5,086 nucleotides of DNA from Bacillota bacterium (GTDB taxonomy: Bacteria; Bacillota; Clostridia; Christensenellales; Aristaeellaceae). Below are positions 1 through 5,086 of the stretch, piece by piece (within the stretch, counting starts at the first letter, position 1; every line of letters begins with the position of its first letter). Position numbers and translations under genes: made by a program. Where the stretch lies: NCBI GenBank assembly GCA_009787135.1, contig WRGP01000095.1, positions 1 to 5,086 of the forward strand. The letters are read 5' to 3'. Below the pieces are notes generated by a model that was not told the origin of the DNA, made no database searches, and saw only the letters and a program-made list of their open reading frames with translations.

Positions 1-1369
1 AGAGCTGGGCGCGCCACATCTCGGCGGCGGGCGTGTCCGACTCCTGCCGCAGGCGGGGCAGGAGCAGCACCACGCACAGGATCCGCAGCGTGCTGCTAAG
101 CAGGAACATGAAGTCATAGCGCGTCATGGAAAAACGGGGCACGGCAGGGTATAGCGACTCCAACGCGACGAAGGGCCCGCTCATCAGCAGGCCGCCGACA
201 AAATTGGAAAGCGCCGTGCCCAGCAGCTGGGTGCTGGCGAAAAACACGGCCACGTACATTGAGCGGTTGTGCGCCGGCGCTTTGGCCAGGTACATATTTT
301 GCTGGCCCAGGTCACTCGCGGGCCAAGCCATGCCGGAGAATACATGCACGAACGGAAGGATCAGGAACGAGCGCGGCCCGGTCAGGATGTAAGCAAGCGG
401 CAGGATCATGCAATAGAGCCCCGCTGTCTGCACGATAGGCTGGTTGCCGTACCGGTCCATCTGGCGGCCCCACCAGCTGATGATAAACACGGTGGAAACA
501 TTGGGAATGACCTGGTTGAGCAGGGTGATCTCCGTAAACGTCATCTTCACCTGCTCAAGGAAATACACGTTGTTGAAGGGCGCGATGATGTTTACGGCAA
601 AGAACCACAGCGTGAAATACCCGACGATTTTCATGTAGCCGCTGTCCCGAAGGACGCTCTTGAGCATCGCGGGGAGGGTTTCGCCCCTGCCCTCAGGCTT
701 TTGCATCGGCGGCCATTTGAGGAAGAAAAAGCAGCAGATATCAAGCGCGCCAAAGACGCCCGCAAGGATCAGCACGACGGTATAGCCGGCGAAGCCGGAC
801 ATCCGGTCCATGAGCCAGCTGACGAAAAGGCCCGTTACAATGCCCGCCAGCAGCGATATGGCCTGGCGCGCGGAGAAATACCGCCCGCGGATGCGCAGGG
901 GAACCAGATCGCCCATCAGCGAGTAAAAGGAAACATTGATAAACGCGCCGCCGCAGGAGGACACCAGCAGCAGCACCATCAGCACCGCCATGCGCGGGCT
1001 GCCTTCGCCCATTGGCAGCAGGAGCGGGATCAGCCCAATCCCCACCCACGCCAGGCGGCTGATCAGGCCAAAGACGAGAAACAGGGCGCGCCGCTTCCGT
1101 GTCTTTTCTAAAATATAGGCAGCAAAGATCTGCAGGGTGGAGGCGGCGACGGGAATGGCGGAAATCAGGCCAAGCGTAAGCGAATCCGCGCCGAGCATGC
1201 GCTGGAAGCCTGTCCAGGCTACGCCGGTGGTAACGTTGGAGAACACCATGCAAAACGTAACGCCAAGAATCCCGATGTACAGGCCATCGCGCACATCCCG
1301 CGATAAGCCGGCAGTGTCAAAAAGATGAAGGCGCGGCAGTTTCAGCCGCTTCAAAAGCCTGCTTTTCAT
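1..1369 (-). CDS. MFS transporter, 12 TM helices, C-terminus cut by window edge
   Basis: The minus-strand frame is open for 456 codons from ATG at 1369 to the window edge, with no stop. The translation is strongly hydrophobic and resolves into about 12 membrane helices, near residues 31-52, 63-86, 95-119, 127-151, 166-187, 193-217, 246-270, 279-300, 311-330, 332-349, 370-396 and 418-438. The loop after helix 4 reads DLVPLRIRGRYFSARQ (154-169). The loop after helix 8 reads GRQMDRYGNQ (301-310), resembling the basic/glycine motif A that MFS proteins repeat in each half. Helix 12 is already present and a polar tail follows, so only a short C-terminal piece is probably missing. The start is supported by GAGGA at 1383-1379, nine bases upstream. 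It is expected to act as a secondary transporter in the cytoplasmic membrane. The substrate cannot be read from sequence. It is divergent from the secreted deacetylase gene. Family call is firm; any role in sugar or glycan-product transport is inference. Confidence 0.88.
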   Translation of the reverse strand, partial: MKSRLLKRLKLPRLHLFDTAGLSRDVRDGLYIGILGVTFCMVFSNVTTGVAWTGFQRMLGADSLTLGLISAIPVAASTLQIFAAYILEKTRKRRALFLVFGLISRLAWVGIGLIPLLLPMGEGSPRMAVLMVLLLVSSCGGAFINVSFYSLMGDLVPLRIRGRYFSARQAISLLAGIVTGLFVSWLMDRMSGFAGYTVVLILAGVFGALDICCFFFLKWPPMQKPEGRGETLPAMLKSVLRDSGYMKIVGYFTLWFFAVNIIAPFNNVYFLEQVKMTFTEITLLNQVIPNVSTVFIISWWGRQMDRYGNQPIVQTAGLYCMILPLAYILTGPRSFLILPFVHVFSGMAWPASDLGQQNMYLAKAPAHNRSMYVAVFFASTQLLGTALSNFVGGLLMSGPFVALESLYPAVPRFSMTRYDFMFLLSSTLRILCVVLLLPRLRQESDTPAAEMWRAQL

Positions 1370-1378
1370 CAATTCATA

Positions 1379-1383
1379 TCCTC
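1379..1383 (-). promoter_or_regulatory. Ribosome binding site of the MFS gene
   Basis: GAGGA on the minus strand lies nine bases before ATG 1369. Two other ATG triplets nearby (starting at 1386 and 1377) run into stops within a few codons in their own frames, so 1369 is the only start there that opens the long frame. Confidence 0.55.
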
Positions 1384-1436
1384 ATCGCATTCGCCTTTTA
1401 TTCCATAGGCCTCTTGCATAACGGGCCGCCGTCTGA

Positions 1437-1461
1437 TTGCGTGATAGCTTTCTTAACGCAA
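1437..1461 (-). repeat. 6-bp inverted repeat in the transporter leader
   Basis: TTGCGT (1437-1442) and ACGCAA (1456-1461) are perfect complements around a 13-base loop. In the putative transporter transcript this would be a modest hairpin about 70 bases before the start codon. It has no U-tract after it, so it is not a convincing terminator or attenuator. Confidence 0.3.
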
Positions 1462-1513
1462 GCGCCGGCGGCACGCGCCCGGCAGCATGTACGGCAGGAA
1501 GCGCTGACGCCGT

Positions 1514-1523
1514 TTACGCGTAA
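1514..1523. repeat. Perfect 10-bp palindrome TTACGCGTAA
   Basis: TTACGCGTAA is self-complementary and lies within the putative transporter leader, about 85 bases downstream of the predicted start of transcription. It could be a second protein-binding site. Chance occurrence is possible. Confidence 0.28.
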
Positions 1524-1604
1524 CAACACAAAACCAATGGCGAAAGAGGGCATAAAAGCCCGCCCGGCCAACAGCCAAACAAGGCCAAGCTTTCCATATT
1601 GCGG

Positions 1605-1614
1605 ATACCGGTAT
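1605..1614. repeat. Perfect 10-bp palindrome ATACCGGTAT, candidate operator
   Basis: ATACCGGTAT equals its own reverse complement. It overlaps the proximal bases of the minus-strand -10 box and the predicted transcription start of the transporter gene, a position where a bound repressor would block initiation. No regulator is encoded in the window, so the operator role is inference from position and symmetry only. Confidence 0.35.
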
Positions 1615-1641
1615 TGTAACGCAATCCGCCGGGCGGCGCAA
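1613..1641 (-). promoter_or_regulatory. Candidate promoter for the MFS gene
   Basis: Read on the minus strand, TTGCGC (1641-1636) is followed by a 17-base spacer and TACAAT (1618-1613). The -10 matches the sigma-70 consensus at five of six positions, the -35 at only three. Transcription would begin near 1606, leaving a leader of roughly 235 bases before the transporter ATG. The palindrome at 1605-1614 overlaps the end of the -10 and the likely start point. Confidence 0.4.
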
Positions 1642-1650
1642 TAGGGATTG
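1622..1650. repeat. Nested inverted repeats between the two divergent promoters
   Basis: CAATCC (1622-1627) is mirrored by GGATTG (1645-1650). Inside lies the palindrome CCGCC-G-GGCGG (1626-1636). The block covers the minus-strand -35 element and reaches the plus-strand -35, so one bound protein could affect both directions. The GC-rich core could also be chance in this base composition. Confidence 0.35.
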
Positions 1651-1676
1651 TCTCAGACGCCAAAATGTGCTATTAT
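1648..1676 (+). promoter_or_regulatory. Candidate promoter for the PIG-L deacetylase gene
   Basis: TTGTCT (1648-1653), a 17-base spacer and TATTAT (1671-1676) give a good sigma-70-like promoter, with four of six matches at -35 and five of six at -10. Transcription would begin near 1683, giving a leader of about 30 bases that contains the ribosome binding site. An AT-rich stretch around the -10 stands out against GC-rich surroundings. Confidence 0.55.
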
Positions 1677-1700
1677 AGCAGATATAGTGCAGCCTGATGT

Positions 1701-1706
1701 AAGGGG
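1701..1706 (+). promoter_or_regulatory. Ribosome binding site of the deacetylase gene
   Basis: AAGGGG lies six bases before ATG 1713. This fixes that start, which is also the one that gives a proper signal peptide. Confidence 0.65.
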
Positions 1707-1712
1707 ATAGCC

Positions 1713-2984
1713 ATGAAGCGTTTCGCTTTTTTGCTGAGCATACTGCTTTGCTTTCCGGGCCTTGCCGCGTTGGCGGAGGAGATGCCCGATATTACCAAGC
1801 GCTGCGTGATCACGGCGGAGAAACGAATAGACCCTGTTTCAAACCTGACGGACGGCATGAAGCTGACGAACTTTCGCTGGAACGCGGGCACCGTTATTAC
1901 GGTAGACCCCCCAAAAGAGATTGTGCGCGGCCTGTACCTGAAATGGAACGAGGCGCCCGGCCCGTGGGAAATTCGCGTGATGTACGGCGGCGAATGGGTA
2001 ACGGCCTATTCGGCGGGCGGGGATGGCATTTATCACGAGTATGTGGCGCTGGAAGGCATTAGCCAGCCGTTTCAAATTCTTTCGGCGAACGATACGGCCC
2101 TTCCGCCGCTGATGGAGCTTACGCTGCTGGGGGAAGGCGAAACGCCCCATTGGGTGCAAACGTGGAAGCCGACGCCGAAAAAAGCGGCGCTAATGGCCAT
2201 CGTCGCCCACTGTGACGACGAACTGCTGTTCCTGGGCGGCGCGTTGCCCTTATACGCCGGCGTGCAAGGCCGTGACACGATCGTGGTATACATGTGCGCG
2301 GAAGACGTGCTGCGGCGCCATGAGGCGCTGGACGGCCTGTGGGCATGCGGCGTGCGCCAGCAGCCGGTATTCGGCCCCTTTCGGGATTTTCGAACGCTCA
2401 CGCTGGCCGACGCCTATTCGAAATGGGGCAAAGAAAAAAGCCGGGCGTTTGTCATGGCCACGCTGCGCAAGTACAAGCCGGACGTCGTGCTCACGCACGA
2501 TGTGAACGGCGAATATGGGCATGGGGCGCATCGCCTGACGGCCGACGTGGTGCTGGACTGCGTGCAGAATGGGGTGCGGGAGAACTTTCAGCCGGACTCC
2601 TACATCGCCTGGGGCGGCTGGCGGCCGCAAAAGCTCTACCTGCATCTCTACGCGGAAAACCAGCTGACGATGGATTTTGACGCGCCGCTGGATCTGTTTG
2701 GCGGCCGCACAGGGCGCGAGGTCGCGGACGACGCTTTTGTCGGCTTTCATATCTCACAGCGAAACACCATCTACCGCGCGAGTGACCGGGGCCCCTATAA
2801 CTGCGCGTTGTGGGGGCTGGCGTATACCCGTGTTGGGCAAGACGAGGCGCGCGACGATTTCTTTGAAAATGTAGAGGAGACGCCGGAGGAACCGGAGCCT
2901 GTGCCCGAACCCGTATTGACGCCGACCCCCGTGCCGGCGCCTGAGCCGACGGTGACACCGGAGGATATCGTTTATATTTTCTAG
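1713..2984 (+). CDS. Secreted PIG-L (LmbE-like) family deacetylase with proline-rich tail
   Basis: The product is 423 residues. A signal peptide spans residues 1-21: basic Lys-Arg, a hydrophobic core, then ALA before Glu22. Cys13 does not sit in a proper lipobox, so signal peptidase I cleavage is favoured. Residues about 28-140 form a beta-rich segment with SNLTDGMKLTNFRW (43-56), reminiscent of F5/8-type C (discoidin) carbohydrate-binding folds; that match is tentative. The PIG-L domain spans about 158-385. It has AHCDDE (165-170), the zinc/catalytic motif usually written AHPDDE, with His166 and Asp169 as likely ligands and Asp168 as likely base. The second motif is GEYGHGAH (266-273), with His273 as probable third ligand. 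Family members remove N-acetyl groups from GlcNAc-type substrates. Export points to an extracellular glycan, but the substrate is unknown. Residues about 387-418 are a Pro/Glu/Thr/Val tail ending in a short hydrophobic DIVYIF with no anchor. The gene appears monocistronic and divergent from the transporter. Confidence 0.9.
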   Translation: MKRFAFLLSILLCFPGLAALAEEMPDITKRCVITAEKRIDPVSNLTDGMKLTNFRWNAGTVITVDPPKEIVRGLYLKWNEAPGPWEIRVMYGGEWVTAYSAGGDGIYHEYVALEGISQPFQILSANDTALPPLMELTLLGEGETPHWVQTWKPTPKKAALMAIVAHCDDELLFLGGALPLYAGVQGRDTIVVYMCAEDVLRRHEALDGLWACGVRQQPVFGPFRDFRTLTLADAYSKWGKEKSRAFVMATLRKYKPDVVLTHDVNGEYGHGAHRLTADVVLDCVQNGVRENFQPDSYIAWGGWRPQKLYLHLYAENQLTMDFDAPLDLFGGRTGREVADDAFVGFHISQRNTIYRASDRGPYNCALWGLAYTRVGQDEARDDFFENVEETPEEPEPVPEPVLTPTPVPAPEPTVTPEDIVYIF

Positions 2985-2994
2985 GCAATTGGCA

Positions 2995-5025
2995 TTAAAG
3001 CAAATTGCGATGGTAAAGCCCGCGCGTGCGGGCCCCGGCCGGCTTCCCGCCGCTTCGGAAAGCCTCATACACCCGGCGGCATTCGTCCGCCGTTTCGATG
3101 GTAAAATACAGCGTACAAAAATCCACGCGCGCCAGGGGATCGTCCGAGAGATTCAGCGGGACGGCGTTGAGCAGCGTGGCGTATTGCCTTTGGTGGCAGA
3201 GCAGCGGGAACGACGCCCCGGTTCTGTCCGTGAGGGCCGTCCTGCCCGCGCACGCGCCGCAGCCGTTTGCGCCCCGCGCGGGACAGACGCGAAGCCGCAT
3301 CAAGGGCAGGTACCCGTACGCGATCGCGCCGCGCGGCAGCCCCCCGCCCAGGCGGCAAATCTTTTGCCGGTGGAGCTCAAACGAAACGGTCACATCCTTA
3401 GCGCCCATGTCCGCATACGCGGCAAGGGCCAGACTGTTGAGCGCGTTTAGGCCCGCGCCGCCCAGCACGTCCAGGCCCGCCGCCCGCGCGATGGCAAGCG
3501 CGCAGAAATTCTCCGCCTGCGCGAAGCGAAGTCCCTGCGACGACAGGCTTTGGAGGCGCTTTAAAAGCGCCTCTTCCTCTTCCGGAAAGCACAGCGCGGG
3601 CAGCTCCGCGGCGAGGGTATCCCCATGAGCCGCCAAAATCGCCGGCGTGATCTGGGAGATGGGCAGGATGACCCGCTCCGCCGTAACGCCCGGCCATCGC
3701 TGCGCCGCCGTCTCAAACCGCAAGCGGAGGCCGGGGGTATCTTTGGCAATGTGCTCGGGCAAAAGGGGAAGCGGCGCCGCGTGGTACGCGTGGGGCGCGG
3801 GCGCCATACGGCGCGAGAGGAGGGATGCGGCCGCGTCCCGCCGCAGGGCGTTAAGGGAGGATGAGGGCAGCATCAGCGTTCCGTCTGAGTGAACGGACAG
3901 GGTTTTGAGGAAAAACGGCGTACCGCCCAGCTTTTCAAGGCTGCGCCGGGCGCGGGCCTCATCGGTCGGCGCGGCGAGCGCGGCCCGCGGCACATCGCCT
4001 GCGGCGTGAATGGTGTGCCGGCCGTCCGACACCGTAAGCGACGCGGACACGCCGGCCTCAAGGCACAGGCGCATGTGTACGGGGACGGCAGGCCGCTCCC
4101 GGCGATAAAGGGCTTGCAGCGCGCTTTCTACTTTTTGGGAGGCCGCCGCGTCCGCCCCGGAGCGCACGCCAAACATGGATAGGCCGCGCTTGCCCGTCAG
4201 ATAGCCGTCCGTAAACCCCCCGCGCGAGAACGCGGCCTCAAGGGTTCGCATGTCGTATGGCCGGCCCTCAAGCGCCTCCCGGCACGCGGTGACGGCGGCG
4301 GCGACGTATTCGGGCCGCTTCATGCGCCCCTCGATTTTCAGCGCCGTAACGCCCGCTTCCGCAAGCGCTCTCAAATGATCCAAGGCGGAAAGATCTTTGA
4401 GGGATAGGGCATAGCCGCGCTCCCCCGCGCGAAAATCAAGGCGGCAGGGCTGCGCGCACAGGCCGCGGTTGCCGCTTCGCCCGCCAAGCATGGAGGACAG
4501 ATAGCATGCCCCTGACGCGCTCACGCACAGCGCGCCATGCACAAACGCCTCCAAGGCAAGGCTCGTCTGTTCCGCAATGGAGCGAATTTCCGGCAAGGTC
4601 AGTTCCCGCGCCAGCACGGCGCGGGAGAAGCCGAGCGGCTCAAGCGCGGCCGCGCCGGCCGCGTTATGAATGGTCATCTGCGTGGAGGCGTGCAGGGCAA
4701 GGCTCGGGCAGCGCGCGCGGACGAGCCCCGCGACGGCCAGATCCTGCACGATGACAGCGTCCGCGCCGCTTCGCGCGATTTCGGACAGGGTATCGAGGAG
4801 GGCGGGCATCTCGTCGTCCGTGACCAGCGTATTGAGCGTGACGTGGACGGCTACGCCGCGGGCATGGCAATACGACACGGCCTCGGCAAGATCGCAAAAA
4901 TTCTCGGCGCCCCGCCGCGCGTTAAACCCTTTCGCGCCAAGGTATACCGCGTCCGCGCCGCAGCGCACGGTGGCGAGAAGCTGTTCCCACCCGCCCGCGG
5001 GCGCAAGCACTTCCATCGTGTTCAT
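2995..5025 (-). CDS. U32 family protein with DUF3656 domain (RlhA-like, 23S rRNA hydroxylation family)
   Basis: The product is 676 residues, close to E. coli RlhA (about 650). It opens with MEVLAPAGGWEQL and GADAVYLGAKGFNAR, the standard U32 beginning. The U32 signature EAFVHGALCVSASGACYLS (159-177) is followed by NRGLCAQPC (186-194), supplying Cys167, Cys174, Cys190 and Cys194. LSLKDLSALDHL (208-219) and ALKIEGRMKRPEYV (228-241) complete the N-terminal lobe. Residues about 300-410 fit DUF3656. The C-terminal lobe ends with a second cysteine set, Cys581, Cys589, Cys592 and Cys610, around LTDRTGASFPL (598-608). U32 proteins were first called peptidases, but characterised members (RlhA, TrhP, UbiU/UbiV) act in prephenate-dependent RNA or ubiquinone hydroxylation, and UbiU/UbiV bind an iron-sulfur cluster. 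RNA hydroxylation in the cytoplasm is therefore the better guess here. ATG 5025 is the first in-frame start; Met4 (5016) is an alternative. Neither has a strong ribosome binding site. Confidence 0.92.
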   Translation of the reverse strand: MNTMEVLAPAGGWEQLLATVRCGADAVYLGAKGFNARRGAENFCDLAEAVSYCHARGVAVHVTLNTLVTDDEMPALLDTLSEIARSGADAVIVQDLAVAGLVRARCPSLALHASTQMTIHNAAGAAALEPLGFSRAVLARELTLPEIRSIAEQTSLALEAFVHGALCVSASGACYLSSMLGGRSGNRGLCAQPCRLDFRAGERGYALSLKDLSALDHLRALAEAGVTALKIEGRMKRPEYVAAAVTACREALEGRPYDMRTLEAAFSRGGFTDGYLTGKRGLSMFGVRSGADAAASQKVESALQALYRRERPAVPVHMRLCLEAGVSASLTVSDGRHTIHAAGDVPRAALAAPTDEARARRSLEKLGGTPFFLKTLSVHSDGTLMLPSSSLNALRRDAAASLLSRRMAPAPHAYHAAPLPLLPEHIAKDTPGLRLRFETAAQRWPGVTAERVILPISQITPAILAAHGDTLAAELPALCFPEEEEALLKRLQSLSSQGLRFAQAENFCALAIARAAGLDVLGGAGLNALNSLALAAYADMGAKDVTVSFELHRQKICRLGGGLPRGAIAYGYLPLMRLRVCPARGANGCGACAGRTALTDRTGASFPLLCHQRQYATLLNAVPLNLSDDPLARVDFCTLYFTIETADECRRVYEAFRSGGKPAGARTRGLYHRNLL
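3018..3033 (-). terminator. GC-rich hairpin at the 3' end of the U32 gene, weak terminator candidate
   Basis: GCCCGC (3018-3023), loop GCGT and GCGGGC (3028-3033) form a perfect 6-bp stem. In the minus-strand transcript it is followed by only UUU and still lies within the last U32 codons. On the plus strand it sits 33 bases after the deacetylase stop and has no T-tract. With just ten bases between the convergent stops there is no better terminator, so it may serve either gene weakly or be coincidence. Confidence 0.25.
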
Positions 5026-5086
5026 GGCCGTCCATACCCCCGCGGAGAAGAGGGGGCCCGCCGTTCTATGAGGCGCAAAACGGCGG
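5022..5086 (-). CDS. Possible 3' end of an upstream gene, overlapping the U32 start by ATGA
   Basis: One minus-strand frame is open from the window edge to TGA at 5024-5022 and reads AVLRLIERRAPSSPRGYGRP at its end. Its stop overlaps the U32 ATG as ATGA, a common arrangement for translationally coupled genes. Coupling would explain why the U32 gene lacks a clear ribosome binding site. The segment is only about 21 codons of GC-rich DNA. The frame in phase with U32 is also open here, and the third frame stops at TAG (5068-5066). The call therefore rests on the overlap alone, and I do not recognise a family. Confidence 0.3.
   Translation of the reverse strand, partial: AVLRLIERRAPSSPRGYGRP
5037..5086 (-). 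repeat. Two potential hairpins just upstream of the U32 start
   Basis: CCGCCGTT (5058-5065) and AACGGCGG (5079-5086) form a perfect 8-bp inverted repeat around a 13-base loop. Closer to the gene, CCCCC (5037-5041) and GGGGG (5052-5056) can pair across ten bases. In the transcript the G-run nearest the start (5041-5037, eleven bases before ATG) is the only Shine-Dalgarno-like sequence, so the second hairpin could hide it. Such pairings are also easy to obtain by chance in this composition. Confidence 0.3.

Larger units (their letters stand above)
1370..1712. other. Divergent intergenic control region
   Basis: These 343 bases separate two divergent genes. The half near the deacetylase gene (about 1600-1712) carries one plausible sigma-70-type promoter on each strand and overlapping palindromes. 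The half near the transporter (about 1384-1600) would be its 5' leader. That stretch contains a palindrome at 1514-1523 and a 6-bp inverted repeat at 1437-1461, but I recognise no riboswitch or T-box class in it. Two short frames here (1414-1644 plus and 1453-1641 minus) have Arg-rich, unstructured-looking translations. The minus one would need a TTG start. I do not call either a gene. Confidence 0.6.

Noticed and set aside
269..1111. 280-codon plus-strand open frame
   Set aside because: It lies antisense to the transporter. Its translation is His/Arg/Gln-rich with no domain pattern, while the minus strand gives a clear 12-helix MFS protein.
741..1253. 170-codon minus-strand open frame
   Set aside because: It is an out-of-frame shadow of the transporter on the same strand. 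Its Arg/Pro-rich translation lacks the membrane-helix pattern of the true frame.
1453..1641. 62-codon minus-strand frame upstream of the transporter, possible leader peptide
   Set aside because: It needs a TTG start that coincides with the candidate -35 box, so it would lie mostly or partly upstream of the transcript start. It has no ribosome binding site.
1414..1644. 76-codon plus-strand frame in the intergenic region
   Set aside because: It has no ribosome binding site and a low-quality Arg/Thr/Ala-rich translation, and it runs into the proposed promoter region.
1720..1754. Lipoprotein signal with Cys13 in the deacetylase
   Set aside because: The residues before Cys13 (ILL) do not fit a lipobox. 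A better signal peptidase I site (ALA) follows at residues 19-21.
2250..2750. 166-codon minus-strand frame inside the deacetylase gene
   Set aside because: It overlaps the PIG-L catalytic domain, whose motifs are intact on the plus strand. It is an antisense shadow of GC-rich coding DNA.
2871..2984. Proline-rich tail as a sign of a frameshift
   Set aside because: The tail follows in frame from the catalytic domain and is a coherent Pro/Glu/Thr segment. Only ten bases separate its stop from the next gene, so no lost domain is evident downstream.
4670..5071. 133-codon plus-strand frame across the U32 start
   Set aside because: It is antisense to the conserved N-terminal U32 region and its translation has no recognisable features.
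1..5086. CRISPR arrays, tRNAs, insertion sequence ends, phage att sites
   Set aside because: No regularly spaced repeats, cloverleaf-like segments, terminal inverted repeats with transposase, or long direct repeats were seen on either strand.

Overview
The window holds three sizeable protein-coding genes in a GC-rich, densely packed bacterial chromosome segment. A secreted PIG-L deacetylase with a Pro/Thr/Glu tail, a U32 protein of the DUF3656 (RlhA-like) type and a compact MFS permease together suggest a GC-rich member of the Firmicutes/Clostridia, perhaps a gut lineage. That placement is an inference from protein style. No rRNA or other marker gene is present.

Layout. (1) 1-1369, minus strand: a 12-helix MFS transporter that runs off the left edge, with probably only a few C-terminal residues missing. 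(2) 1370-1712: a 343-base divergent intergenic region with one plausible promoter per strand, several short palindromes and a long putative leader in front of the transporter. (3) 1713-2984, plus strand: a secreted PIG-L/LmbE-type zinc deacetylase with an N-terminal accessory domain and a proline-rich C-terminal tail. (4) 2985-2994: ten bases separating two convergent genes. (5) 2995-5025, minus strand: a complete 676-residue U32/DUF3656 protein related to the 23S rRNA cytidine hydroxylation protein RlhA. (6) 5022-5086, minus strand: possibly the 3' end of another gene that overlaps the U32 start by ATGA.

How the genes relate. The transporter and the deacetylase are divergent from one control region, with candidate -35 elements only six bases apart. 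They may therefore be co-regulated, for example an exported enzyme trimming an N-acetylated glycan with a permease handling a product. No sequence feature fixes the substrate of either protein. The U32 gene faces the deacetylase tail to tail and probably belongs to a separate, housekeeping-type operon continuing to the right.

I looked for tRNAs, CRISPR arrays, mobile-element ends, toxin-antitoxin pairs and unknown repeat systems and found none. All three main genes belong to recognisable families. The points most worth follow-up are the divergent control region, the domain architecture of the deacetylase and the second cysteine cluster of the U32 protein.
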